Source of the DNA: Begonia masoniana
Taxonomy: Eukaryota; Streptophyta; Magnoliopsida; Cucurbitales; Begoniaceae
NCBI GenBank assembly: GCA_022432975.1
Contig: CM039502.1
Coordinates: forward strand, 26,000,383-26,064,382
Length of the DNA stretch: 64,000 nt
Direction of reading: 5' to 3'
Translations under genes and position numbers: made by a program
The notes under the pieces: generated by a model
What the model was told of the DNA's origin: nothing
The model's database searches: none
Seen by the model: the letters and a program-made list of their open reading frames with translations, nothing else
In this document: positions 32,698 to 44,321 of the stretch, in pieces
Position numbering within the stretch: the first letter of the stretch is position 1
Layout of the letters: each line of letters opens with the position of its first letter

Positions 32698-35241
32698 TGT
32701 AACACCCGGCATTTTGGCCATGTAATAATTTGTTGAATTATTGTATGGATTTAAATTGCCATAAATACGATAACAACTTCATTGTAAAATGTTGGAGCAT
32801 TTAGTGAGGGGAGAACCAAACTAATGTGTAACTAAACTAAACACTAAGTTTAAAATGCATGGAAGGGTAAATTGGGGAGAAATTAAGGTTGGTGGGAGAT
32901 AGCCAATGGTTGAGTGACATCTGGTGACTTGTTAAGGAAGTTAAGTTCTTCCTCCTACGTGAAACCCTCTTCATTTCACTTCTCTGCTCTCTCTCGGCAT
33001 TCTCTCTTCCAGTCGACAATCAGCCATCGAAGCTACTTCGATCTCCTCGGCTCCTTTCTGTTTTTCTACTAGGGTAAGCATCTTTTAAATGCTAACAAGT
33101 TTGGACAAGTTTAAAGTGAGTTTTGGTTGGAGTGAAGGATAGTGATACTTTGGTAAAACTCACTGTTTTTGGATAAAAACATACCGATTTGTTTTCTAAG
33201 GGTTTGAATGAGTTGGAACAAATTCTTCTAACTTATTTGTTAGCATTTGCAGCTTGTTTATTTTCTGAACGTGCATGTACAAGTTCGAGCATTTTCGAGA
33301 CGTTCAGGACTATCAACTCCACAGCAACAGGTAAGTTCATATCCGTAGGCTGGCCCTTAAGGCCCTACATCTCGGAGGTACTAGGTTTTACATTCTCTTG
33401 GCTGGTTTCGGGTAGAAGGGTTAGAGTTAAGTTCTGTGATTTCTGTTCAGGTTTCTATTGTTTTATCTTCTTGTTCTCTGCTGTATCAACTGTAAGCACT
33501 GTAAATGTCCATGCATACACGATTTTCTGAAAGATCATGCAAAACTTTTTTCTGTATATTGTTTTGAAGTTAAGCAAGATAAAATCTGACTAAAATGTAC
33601 CGGTTAAGTGCGGGGCGGGAACTGGCCTCCAGATCTGTTTCTGTACTGTACTGTATTACTGTTTGTGTCTGATAGTGCACCCACTGTTCGCCAGTTCCCC
33701 TATAAGCCCCACTTATACCCCTCTGCCACTGAAACGTAATGTTCTATACTGTCACTGTATTCTGAAAACCGCATGCATAGCATTTTGCATCACTGCATAT
33801 ATATTTATGTTCTTACTGTGTTTTAGACTCATAGGTGAACTCCCTGATGTAGGTACTGAACCCGAAAATGAGGACTTCGTGCCTTAGTCTGATGAATTGG
33901 TGGCTGGTGGATCGAGCTCATGGGGGTTTGGTTGCTGCAGTCAGACAAATTCTGACCCGAGGTCTAAGTTTTCTGTAATGTCTATATCTGTAAAGTCTTC
34001 TGAAAATTCTGGCTTCGTTGTAAAAACTCTGTAAGAACTTACATTTTGAGAAAGTCTGCAAATATATGTTAGGTTCTGTACTGATCCTCAGATTTTAAAA
34101 CAATGTACAGATTTTTATATCTAAGTTATTAAAACTACTGTATTTGACAGTTGAATTCATGTTCTGAATATTCTGAAATTGTTTGGGATATTATCTGTTA
34201 TCTTGTGTATGGATGACTTCTTGTTTTAGAGTTATCCATGCAGTCTGTTTTCTTGAAAATCCTATCGTGTTCCTTTAAACATGTGTTCAAGTTATGTTTT
34301 TAAATTAGTCTCTGAAGTTTGAAGTTTTTATGCCTTCTGTTGTGCTTGAAAACCACGTTTTGAATTGGTTTGAGAATCTGAGTCTTTCATGTTTTCTGTT
34401 TTTCTGCTCTCTGTTGGTAAGTCTTCCTGTTAAAAGCTGTCAAACTTTGTCTTTAAAACTATGTCTTCCGATTACATCTACCGGTAGGAATTTTGCCTAC
34501 ATCTACCGTCTGACGTCATCTATTTTGTCTTATTACATCCACCGGTGAACTCAATTCTGTTTGTGGTTCACATCCACCGGTTATCACTGTTCATCTTTTG
34601 TCGTATCTGCATCTACCGCCAAATAGTAATTTTGTTTAGGTTTTGCTCCTGCCGATTCCGTTTATTGCATTCATCTTTCGATGACGTCATCTTCTCTTCC
34701 GATGACGTCACCATAGCTTTTCTTCTGCCGATTTCAACTGTTGCCTGCATCTTCCGATGACGTCATCCATCTTCCGGCTGACGTCATCACCCTCTACCGA
34801 TTACGTTTACTATCTGTATCTGCCGATGACGTCATCACATCTTCCGATGACGTCATCACACATTCCGATCCCATATGCTGCCTACATCTTCCGATGATGT
34901 CATCCACATCATCCGGCCACGTCATCTGCCTAAATCTTCTGGTATCATTTCTGCTTGCATCCAACGATTCCACTCGATGCCTGCTTCTTCCGTCAACGCC
35001 TTCTGCCAGTTTATTTACTTTTTTTTTCATCACTTCCTGCTTTTCTTCTATCATCCATTTCACGTTCCGATTTTGTTAACTATTTTCCCGTTTGATTTCG
35101 AATCCAGAGAACTTTCTCTCTCTCTGTAAATGTTTTAAAAGTTTAATGTACAAAAAAAAATAGTCCCCGTTTTCTGTTATCTGTCCCAGAGTGATGGCTT
35201 CGATCCCGGACCCCGATCGGGTTCGGTTTCGAGCCGTAACA
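32698..35241 (+). repeat. 3' LTR of element D
   Basis: Partner of 25512-28056, with scattered substitutions and small indels (a 13-nt deletion near 32990, an extra segment near 33445). The acceptor-like ACAG before the mini-exon is ACAA here. Confidence 0.92.
34510..34925 (+). promoter_or_regulatory. TGACGTCA cluster in 3' LTR of D
   Basis: Same cluster, with more sites intact than in the 5' LTR (several sites that read TGACATCA or TGATGTCA there are TGACGTCA here). One copy reads CTTCCGGCTGACGTCATC, whose reverse complement is the start of the 54-bp array unit at 58306-60777. Confidence 0.78.
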
Positions 35242-36179
35242 GTACGTATGTTGTATGTTTAAATTATGCTATAAATTGTTCACGCATCACGTATTTTGAA
35301 AGAGCATGAAAATGAATTTCCGCTCTATGTTTTAAAGAAAATGGCAATGTGGCCTGAAAGGGGGCTATTGATCTATTGTGTGGATCGATTACGGGTCTGT
35401 CACAATACCACATCTAATAGGAATCGATGTATGTTTATGGTCATGCGAGTTGGGGCTCAGGCATGGCTGTTCGTGTTGCAAGCATGTACCCTTTCATATA
35501 GGTGGAAAGGGTTGTCCAACCGCAGGATGTGCCCTCTCCATTTAAGGGGTTGAGATCTCGATGACAACCTATGTAAAGATAAGAAAATGTTGCATGATTT
35601 ACGAACTCATATGCACAGCATGCATTGCATTTACTTAGAGCTTGCTGAGATTTTTATCTCATAGATTGTCCGTATGGTATAGGTGATCTTGACTTAGGTG
35701 AGGACGGGATCCCTCCACCCGAGGAGTGATGTAGTTGACGGAGGATGGCTTGCGGGGTGTGCTGGCACAGTTGATGCTTAACCTGACCCGTGGGGGTGTA
35801 CGTATGTGTTTTGAGGGTTTTTGGGGATATTTCGGGTTAACGGTTGATTAGATAGGTTAATTGTATAGCTAGACACATCTTAGGTTGTGTGGATCTGGAT
35901 AATAAATTGATATTTATAAAATGTTTTGTTAAAATTGTCGTTTGATGAACTGCTGGATTATTGAATTTCGTAGGGTTTTGTTTAATTTTTAAACCGAACC
36001 ACGCAGTTCGTTTTTACAAAAACGAGTTATGTTTTAAACGTGTTTTGAGTCGTTTATTTTGAGTGATTGGTGAAGATTTAGTGAGGTTGAAAGTTGTTGT
36101 ATGTTAATGTTGTAGAAGGATGTGTGGATGAGAAATATGTGTATATGCAGGGTAGAAATGAATACAGACAAGAGGATGC

Positions 36180-36415
36180 AAAGTCCTCTGGATTTCGGAT
36201 TCCAGAGGACTTGGCGATCGATCGCCTGCAAGGGGTGATCGATCGCCCCCCTATTGGTCACGCTCTGGAGAAATTCCAGAGCGTGTGCCGAGCGATCGCC
36301 TGGAGAAGGCGATCGCTTAAGGCGATCGATCGCCTGTTTTGGGCGATCGATCGCCCCGCAGCATTTTCAACAGGCGATCGATCGCCTGTTTTGGGCGATC
36401 GATCGCCCCTCATAT
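36180..36415 (+). repeat. GATCGATC palindrome and hairpin cluster, S1
   Basis: Six GATCGATC, mostly as GGCGATCGATCGCC, plus two GCGATCGC, spaced by inverted CTCTGGA/TCCAGAG arms. GC-rich within an AT-rich LTR. Confidence 0.85.
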
Positions 36416-36655
36416 TTTTGGGACAAAGTCTCTTTTTGCCCTCCGCCGATGAATCAAAGGTTTTTAATTGATTCTTAAGTTTCAATTAAGTTTTCTTTTC
36501 ATTGTTTTAAAGTTTTATTAAATTGTTTTCAAAGCAGATTCGACGTTTTACTAATTTTGGTTTTCGCTCTAAATTCCGCTTAAATACAATTAAAGTTATT
36601 AGGATAAAAAAAATACGGGAAAATAAGGGTACAGTGTTAGGGTCGCTACAGTTTT

Positions 36656-37276
36656 CACGAAAGTTCACTATGTTTTTAAACGTGTTCTAGGATATGTTTT
36701 GGGTCGTTTATTTGGTGGTTGACGAAATGCAAAATGAGTGATGTTAGGAATGGTTTTATGTGGAAATGTTTAGTGTGTATAGGTGGTAAGAAAATTATGC
36801 AAGAAAGAATGAGGAAAGAAATGAGAAATAAGAGGCGAGCTTCCTGGAAATTTTGGATTCCAGGGAGACTGCCGATCGATCGCCTAAGGAGGTGATCGAT
36901 CGGCAATGGTGATAGCCACTCTCTGGAAATTCCAGAGAGTGTGGCGATCGATCGCCCAAGGTTGGGTGATCGATCACCTGGTGATCGATCGCGGGGCGAT
37001 CGATCGCCTAATGTGGGGGCGATCGATCTCCTCCCTTTATTTTGGTGCAGCCGATCGATCGCCCCTTTCAATTGTCACCCATGACGATTTTGCCTTCCAA
37101 CGATTGCTTCTCTGTTTTATGGTTTTAATTTAATTGTTTTCTTTAGTTTTCTTTACTTTATATACGTTTTATTAAAAGGTTTTCAAATGGTTTTCCGCTT
37201 AAACGAAAAACTTAAAGTTTATAATGATAAAAAAAAATAATACGAGAAAGTTGGGAATAGTTTAAGGGTCGCTACA
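36656..37276 (+). repeat. 5' LTR of element C, second part
   Basis: Resumes after the second GTTTT and ends GGGTCGCTACA just before the PBS. It includes eight GATCGATC palindromes at 36870-37070 and a CTCTCTGGAAATTCCAGAGAG hairpin. Confidence 0.88.
36870..37070 (+). repeat. GATCGATC palindrome cluster, element C LTR
   Basis: Eight GATCGATC copies with variable flanks (GGCG/GGTG/GCCG) and one CTCTCTGG...CCAGAGAG hairpin. Confidence 0.85.
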
Positions 37277-37280
37277 GTTA

Positions 37281-37294
37281 TGGTATCAGAGCTC
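37281..37294 (+). other. PBS of element C
   Basis: TGGTATCAGAGCTC four bases after the LTR end. Confidence 0.85.
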
Positions 37295-37441
37295 TCGGGT
37301 TTTAAAAACGGTTTTGTAGACTGCTCGACTGCACAGCTACTACGCGAACATTGTTCATCAACTGTAAATATGTTTAAAAGTTTTATTTGATTTTGATTTC
37401 TTATGGTTATTTGTTTTTAACTTTTATAGGAGTTACATAAA

Positions 37442-38470
37442 ATGGTTCGAGGAAAAGACCCTAGGGATGAGGCTTTAGATCGACTTACGGATTTGCTGGA
37501 TCGTCAGGCCCAGCATATGAACAAGCAAGCACAACAAATCGAACGTTTAGTAAACCGTGAGGATCATGAGGTCCGAGAGGTGGTTGTTCCGAACCAACGT
37601 GGCATGGAAAGATTTCAAAAATTGCAACCCTCAGTATTCAACGGACAATCGTCGGATCCCACTTTAGCCGAAGAGTGGATCCGGACTATGGAAGATATGC
37701 TAGGGTACGTAGAGATAGAGAATGGGAGTAAGGTTGCCTACGTCACTTTCCATTTGGCGTTGAATGCCCATTTTTGGTGGGACTCGATTAAGGCAACAAC
37801 GGATGTGACGATTATGACTTGGGAGCGGTTCAAGACCGTATTTTTCGACAAATATTTCAGCCGCACTGTGAGGGTGGCGAAGAGGAATGAGTTGCACAGC
37901 TGAAACAAACAGGTTCGGTTGCGGATTATATAAGGAAGTTTGAGTCTTTGTCACGATTTGCACCGCGTCTTGTTAGCGACAATGAAGACAAAGTGCACCA
38001 GTTTATGGAGGGGCTGAATCTAGAGATACGGATGCATGTTATAGTATCGGGGATTATAGATGTGCCCTATTCGGACATTACAACTAGAGCCTTGGATTTC
38101 GAGGCTGCACGGGCGACTTATGTCAAGCCGAGGGAGCCAGCTAAGAGCTTCTTCCGTGAGATTCATCCTCAGTCACAGAACCGTGGTTGGCAACCAGAGC
38201 ACAACAACCCCAACAACAACAGAGTGGCGTGAAGAGGCCTTCTGAAGGAGGTAATGATCGAGGCAAAAGGAAACAGGTACAAGGGGCTCCTCAGATACCA
38301 TGGTACACTATTTGTCAGAGAGAGCACAATGGAGAGTGCCGGGTGGGCACTAATAAATGTTATAGATGTGGTGAAGTCGGCCATTTTGTTAGAGATTGCC
38401 CAAAGTCGGACCGAGATCAGTTGAGCGGAGATCAGAGGAGAGTCATGCCCAGAATCTTTGCCTTTATTGA
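37442..38470 (+). pseudogene. Element C gag, two frameshifts, cut by element E
   Basis: The ATG at 37442 opens a charged coiled-coil-like N-terminus. Core gag motifs follow: V-F-N-G, A-E-E-W-I-R-T-M-E, H-F-W-W-D-S and F-F-D-K-Y-F. One base is missing near 37890 (after K-R-N-E), shifting the frame to 37905-38195. A second shift near 38195 enters the frame with the Gln-rich stretch and the knuckle C-Y-R-C-G-E-V-G-H-F-V-R-D-C (about 38356-38397). The reading stops at the E insertion inside F-A-F-I-(E) and resumes at 48474. Confidence 0.87.
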
Positions 38471-38659
38471 TGTAACATCCCTAATACTGTACCCAATTTC
38501 CCTTACATATTATTATTTTTTTTTATCCTTATACTTTAAATAAGCTCTCGGCGGAATCGAAATTGAAATCTATATTTTAAACCATTTAAAACACAACCGT
38601 TAATAACTTAAAACAATTAACAAATAAAACAGGGAGGGCAAAAATGTCAAGGCCGTGAC

Positions 38660-38880
38660 AAACAGGGAGGGGCGATCGATCTCCAAATTCATGAGATCGA
38701 TCGCCGAGTTGCTAAATAGGAGAGGCGATCGATCTCCAAAAATGCAGGAGATCGATCGCCAATGAGTAACCAAGTGAGGGGCGATCGATCTCCAAAAATG
38801 CAGGAGATCGATCGCTGAACACAAGGCATGGAGGGGCGATTGGTCGCCCCTCACAATGGCGATCAGTCGCCTCCCACATT
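38660..38880 (-). repeat. GATCGATC palindrome cluster, E 3' LTR
   Basis: Repeats of GGCGATCGATCTCC paired with GGAGATCGATCGCC around a short loop (AAAAATGCA or AATTCAT): long near-perfect inverted repeats, three in a row. Also two diverged GGCGATTGGTCGCC copies. Confidence 0.85.
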
Positions 38881-40164
38881 ACTTCATTCTTTCCTCTCCC
38901 CTTTTCTTCCTTCTCTCTTCTCTTTTTTTTTTCTAACAGATACTCTCTGGAATCGAAATTCCAGAGAGCGGAACACCAACTTACTTTCCATCCCTGCACC
39001 CTAATTAAACGATCTAAACCCACCGTTAAACTTTCATAAAAACGATCCAAGGCATGCCTCTCTGGAATCCGATTCTAGAGAGCAAAACTCAAATTTTTAT
39101 TTAACTAACCCTGCACACCACACTTCACAAATTTCTCACAAACTCTAACATAATATCACTCGTTTCCTAAAGTCACACAACCGATATACATGTTAAACTT
39201 TCGGGAAAACGATTTGCATGGGTACGTTTGAAAACCGACAAATCCACCTGTTTTAAAATCACTAATCAGTTTCCAACAAATCTTTATAAAAACAGTTTAT
39301 AAAACAGGTTCCCAAAAACGTTTAAAACATCAACATAAACCTATCCACTATCAGATCCAATCATCCTAAAATGTTCTAACTTTATACATATATACCCAAA
39401 ATAACACAATACCCTCAAAATGCATACGTACATCCCCACGGGTCGGTTAAGCATCGACTGCGCAACACACCACCGCAATCCATCTTCCGCCAACTGCCTC
39501 ACACATCAGGAGGAGGAACGTTGTCCTCACCTGGCTCAATGTCACCTAAAACTGTCACCTACACCATACAGACACACTATGAGCTAAAGGCTCAGTAAAT
39601 TCTACGTAAATGCAGATGCGTGCAGTGCATATGGAGTTCAGAAATCATGCATAACATACAGAGCGTCGCAGACAGAATATCACCGAGATCTCATCCCCCT
39701 AACCGAAAGGGGGCCCATCCAGCGGTCGGACTACCCCGTGCGGTTAGAGGAGGGGGGTACACGCTTACAACACGTACAGCCGTGCCTGAGCCCCACCTCG
39801 CGTGACCAGATAACAGATTACGTTCATTAATTACATTACATGAGATGTGGTATTGGTCAAACCCTTAATCGGTCCACACAATAGATCGATAGCCCTCAAT
39901 TTCTGGGTCACATTGGTTTTCTGAAAACATCGTGCGGAAATTCATTTTCATGCCAAGTTAAAATACGTGATGCATGAACAGTTCAATATAAATGTAAACA
40001 AACAAGCATGCGTGCCATCAAGACTGTAAAAGAAATAACCTACGAAAACGTTTAAACCTAACTACCCGACCAAAGCAATTTAAACACACAATACTCTAAG
40101 ATCCTCAACGCAATATTGAAGTACAGTGTAGGCCAATCGGCCAGAGTAAGTCACGAGAACTTAT

Positions 40165-40209
40165 CTTGAGCGCGCTGAACTTCGAGCTCTGTCCACGAGA
40201 GTCGTTCAC
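40165..40209 (-). other. Candidate LTR mini-exon, E 3' LTR
   Basis: 45 nt; acceptor CCTTAG kept, donor GTAAGT changed to ATAAGT. Confidence 0.4.
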
Positions 40210-41143
40210 CTAAGGCACTTTAGAATCATCGATGTTAAAACGAGTTTAAGCTTCTAAACGTCCAAATTGACAAAACCTTAACTAAAGAAATTTTCTAAAG
40301 CTTAATTTCAATTCATTGAACTATTTCATCGAGCAAATCACGCTCGGCACCTCAAATCCCAAATTTACGAGTTTTTCCCTAAATCTTGAAATTTCACAAA
40401 ATCTAACATTTGTCCTAAATCAATTAGATTCATCCAATAACGTCCAATACGTTCAATTTATACTTAATCACGGCAAACCTATAAATTTTGAACCTTAAAT
40501 CGCATTTTTAACAAAACCCTAATCGTAAACCCTAACCGTTAAACTTCACAAAAACTGAAAACTAGCGCTCTAGAATCGTAGATTCATACCTAAGGTTGCG
40601 AGAGGAGGAGAAAACACGAAGAACGGAGGAAGTACGGAGGAGAAACGGAGTCGGATTGGAATCGGCCGTGAAGGAGAATCACAAGAGCTCTCTGGTTTTT
40701 CTCGCGGGCAGGGAAGAAGTGAGGAGAAGAAAATGAAATTTGATTTTTAATAATATTGATTTGACAAATTACCATTTTGCCCTTCCATTGTTTTTATATT
40801 AGTTTCGTCATTCATTTCGTTAATTGGCTAGCGATTCGGGTTCCTCAAATTTTCTTATTTCACCAATAGGTCCATCTTATTATTTGGGACTTATTAAAAC
40901 TGTTCGTTCACAAATCGGATCTCATTTACTATTTTTACTAAAACGTCCATTATATTACGAGAAATGTAATTACTCGAAATATAGCGTTATTACTCCGAAA
41001 AATCCCGTAAATTTCCTAAAATTCCTATTAATCGTTAGGATTCTAATGACGTTTTCTTTTTGCAAAACGGACTTGATTTGACATATTTACAAAAATGTCA
41101 TCATATAATATAATATTAATATCTCGTAAAGCCGGGTATTACA

Positions 41144-41151
41144 TTCCACTC
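41144..41151 (-). other. Polypurine tract of element E
   Basis: Minus strand GAGTGGAA directly before the 3' LTR. Confidence 0.65.
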
Positions 41152-41183
41152 ACATTATTTAGAATTTTGTCCACAAAATTTAA

Positions 41184-42224
41184 CTATACAAATAACTCAG
41201 GATACTTAGTCATCATATCCTGCTGACGCTCCCAAGTCGCCTCTTCCACCTCGTGGTTCCGCCATAGGACTTTGACTAGCGAAATCTCTTTGTTGCGCAA
41301 TACTTTGATGGAAGATTCCAAAATGCGTACGAGTCTCTCCTCATAAGTCAAGGTAGGTTGTACCTCGATCTCTCCAACCTCGACGATATGCGATGGATCG
41401 CGCAAACACCTCTGAAGCATAGATACATGGAATACGTCGTGGATACCCTCCATAGAAGCCGGAAGCTGTAGTCTGTACGCCAACTTCCCGATCTTCTTCA
41501 GAATAGGAAAGGGCCCAACATAACGAGGGTTTAACTTGTACCTCCTTCCAAATCTCATAACGCCTTTGAACGGAGAAACTTTAAGATAAACCTCGTCACC
41601 TTCGTCAAACTCTAGCTCTCTCCGTCTAGTGTCAGCATAGCTCTTCTGTCGGCTCTGAGCTACCTCAATACATTGTCTAATAACGGCAATCTTCTCTGCC
41701 GTTTGCTGTAGAATCTCAGGACCAACGACGCTGGCCTCGCCAACCTCGTCCCAATACAACGGAGACCTACACTTGCGACCATACAGCGCCTCGTACGGAG
41801 CCATGTCAATCGTAGCCTGGAAGCTGTTGTTGTACGAGAACTCAATCAAAGGTAAATATCGGCTCCACGAGCCCTGAAACTCCAGCACACAAGCTCTGAG
41901 CATATCCTCCAGAATCTGATTCGTCCTCTCTGTTTGACCATCAGTCTGAGGATGAAATGCTGTGCTGAAATTAAGCTGAATCCCCATAGCTTTGTGCAGG
42001 CTCTTCCAGAACTTTGAAGTAAATCTCGGATCACGATCTGAGACTATCAAAACTGGAACACCGTGAAGCCTAACAATCTCCTGCACATAGAGCTCAGCAA
42101 GCTGGTCCATAGAAGATGCCATCTTCACAGATAAGAAGTGGGCCGACTTTGTCAATCGGTTCACGATAACCCATATGCCGTCATGGCCCTTCGTCGTCCT
42201 CGGGAGCCCCACAATGAAATCCAT
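41184..42224 (-). pseudogene. Element E integrase core and chromodomain-like C-terminus
   Basis: 346 open codons, the same length as in element D. Catalytic [15 protein letters not shown] and Q-T-E-R-T-N-Q-I-L-E-D. C-terminal V-G-P-F-P-I-L-K-K-I and V-K-V-L-W-R-N-H-E-V-E-E-A-T-W-E. Intact in itself but frameshifted from RNase H. Confidence 0.9.
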
Positions 42225-43206
42225 GGAGATCTTGCTTCCACTTCCACTCCGGAATCGGCAGTGGCAATAACGTTCCGGCCGGTCTCTGGTGCTCTGTCTT
42301 TACCTGTTGACAGACTAGACAGGTCTCGACGTACTTGGCAACCTCTCTCTTCATGTTCGGCCACCAGAAATGTTGCTTTAAATCCCGGTACATCTTAGTA
42401 CTTCCCGGGTGTACAGAATATGCCGAAGAATGTGCCTCGGCCAATATCTCCTTCTTCAGATCCTCGTCGTTAGGCACGTACCACCTATGCCTGAACTTCA
42501 GAATACCATCATCCGATAAGTGAAAATACGACGAGTCACCCAACGTCATACTCGATCGAAGCTCCTCACACTCCATATCATTATATTGAGCTTCGCGTAT
42601 TCTATCCAGAACGGTCGGCCTGAGAGAAATGTTGGTGAGCATACTGGACAACTCTGCCACTATCTGCATATCGAACCTCTCAATCTCAGACCGCAGCGTG
42701 ACTGACATCGCTGCTAGTGAAGGCTGACTCGTAGAAGGCACTCTACTCAAAGCATTAGTAACCTTGTTCGCCTTTCCTGGATGGTACTTGATATCAAAAT
42801 CATAATCTTTGACGAACTCAAGCCACCGTCTCTGTCGCATATTCAGCTCCTTCTGCGTAAATAAATACTTCAAGCACTTGTGGTCGGAAAATATCTCGCA
42901 CTGCTGCCCATATAAATAATGTCTCCATATCTTCAGTGCGAAGACCACAGCTGCTAACTCAAGGTCGTGCGTAGGGTAATTCTGCTCATACGGCTTCAGC
43001 TGCCGAGAAGCATATGCAATAACTCTCCCCTCCTGCATCAATACACAGCCGAGTCAAACTCCAGACGCGTCATAATAAATACTGAACTTGTCACCTTCAA
43101 CAGGTAACGCCAATACTGGAGCGGTGGTCAATCTCTGCTTTAACTCCATAAAACTGTCATCACAAGCAGCTGACCATGTAAATCTCTCGTTCTTTCGAGT
43201 CAATCG
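42181..43206 (-). pseudogene. Element E RNase H and integrase zinc finger
   Basis: Same frame as RT. The D-A-S-G-V is followed by TGA near 43055 (Arg codon in relatives), then [28 protein letters not shown] and C-L-V-C-Q-Q-V-K. A one-base shift near 42225, at the conserved E-W-K-W-(E) before the integrase core, puts the core in another frame. Confidence 0.87.
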
Positions 43207-44172
43207 TTAAAGAGGAAGTGCGATCATCAAAAATCCCTCTCTGAACTTCCGATAATAACCAGCTAATCTAAGAAATCCACGCACCTCACGTACGTTCTTC
43301 GGCTGCAGCCAATCTCTAACCACCTGAATCTTACTCGAATCCACAGAAACTCCATCCCGTGATATGATATGGCCAAGAAAACTGACCCAATCCAACCAAA
43401 ACTCACATTTAGAGAACTTTGGATATAGCTGGCGTTGACTCAGAATTCGCAATACAATCCTCAAATGCTCCTCGTGTTCTTCCTTCGTCTTAGAGTAAAT
43501 CAGGATATCGTCGATGAAAACCACCACGAACTTGTCCAAATACTCCTTGAAGACACGGTTCATCAAATCCATAAACGCTGCAGGGGCATTAGTAAGTCCA
43601 AAAGACACGACAAGGAACTCATAATGCCCATACCTCGTTTTGAATGCCGTTTTCTGAATATCCTCTCTCCGGACCTTCAGCTGATAATAACCCGAGCGTA
43701 GGTCAATCCTGGAAAATACTCGGGCACCCTGTAGTTGATCAAATAGGTCATTAATCCGAGGCAACGGATATTTATTCTTCACCGTCAATTTGTTCAACTC
43801 TCTGTAATCGATGCACATCCTAAGGGTCCCGTCTTTCTTCTTGACAAACAGAACGGGCGCACCCAAGGGTGAAACACTAGGTCGGATAAAACCCTTCTCT
43901 AACAACTCATCAAGCTGAGTCCTCAGCTCTCTCAACTCAGCTGGTGCCAACCGATACGGGTTTTTAAACCTTGGCGCAGTATTCGGATAGACATCAATAG
44001 TGAACTCAATCTCCCGGTCTGGCGGTAGTCCGGGAAGATCATCAAGGAATATCTCAGAGAACTCTCCGACTATAGGAATGTCGCTCGGCTTTACTCCGCT
44101 GAGCAACTGAACATCAAACACTGAGGACAAATAAACAGAGCACGCACCTTTAAACTGCTCGTTGACCTTCAT
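43207..44172 (-). pseudogene. Element E reverse transcriptase
   Basis: 321 open codons with [34 protein letters not shown], intact F-I-D-D-I-L-I-Y-S and F-L-G-H-I-I-S. The upstream protease end (44173-44321) is in another frame with two stops. A TAA at 43207 (Ser in relatives) ends it. Confidence 0.88.
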
Positions 44173-44321
44173 GGAATAAGAAATAGGCGATTGCTAAATC
44201 TGCTCATCGCCTGCTAAGAAAACTCGGCTTTACCCAGGGGTCGAAAGGTCACAATCCCGGATCGACAATCGATGGTGGCGAAGTGCTGTGCAAGCCAGTC
44301 CATCCCTAAGATAAGATCATA

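Larger units (their letters stand above)
25512..35241 (+). mobile_element. Complete Ty3/gypsy chromovirus D (Tekay/Del-like)
   Basis: LTRs of 2545 and 2544 bp, TSD GTACG at 25507-25511 and 35242-35246, PBS, gag-pol in one frame, integrase with a C-terminal chromodomain-like region, and a PPT. LTRs are highly similar, indicating a fairly recent insertion, yet the polyprotein has at least six in-frame stops. It sits in S1. Confidence 0.93.
24378..36650 (+). mobile_element. Solo LTR S1 (Tekay-like) carrying element D
   Basis: TGTAATACCCG start and GGTCGCTACA end, with TSD GTTTT at 24373-24377 and 36651-36655. Without D the LTR is about 2538 bp and collinear with the LTR of element C (similar but clearly diverged). 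No PBS or internal region is attached, so it is a solo LTR left by LTR-LTR recombination. Confidence 0.9.
38471..41143 (-). repeat. 3' LTR of element E
   Basis: Minus strand TGTAATACCCGG to GGGATGTTACA. It contains the 45-nt module at 40165-40209 (donor GT mutated to AT here), the GGCC stem at 40125-40142, and GATCGATC clusters at 38660-38880. Confidence 0.92.

Noticed and set aside
36180..37070. Bacterial contamination suggested by dense GATC/GCGATCGC sites
   Set aside because: The clusters are embedded in plant LTRs repeated four times in the window and continuous with flanking LTR sequence.
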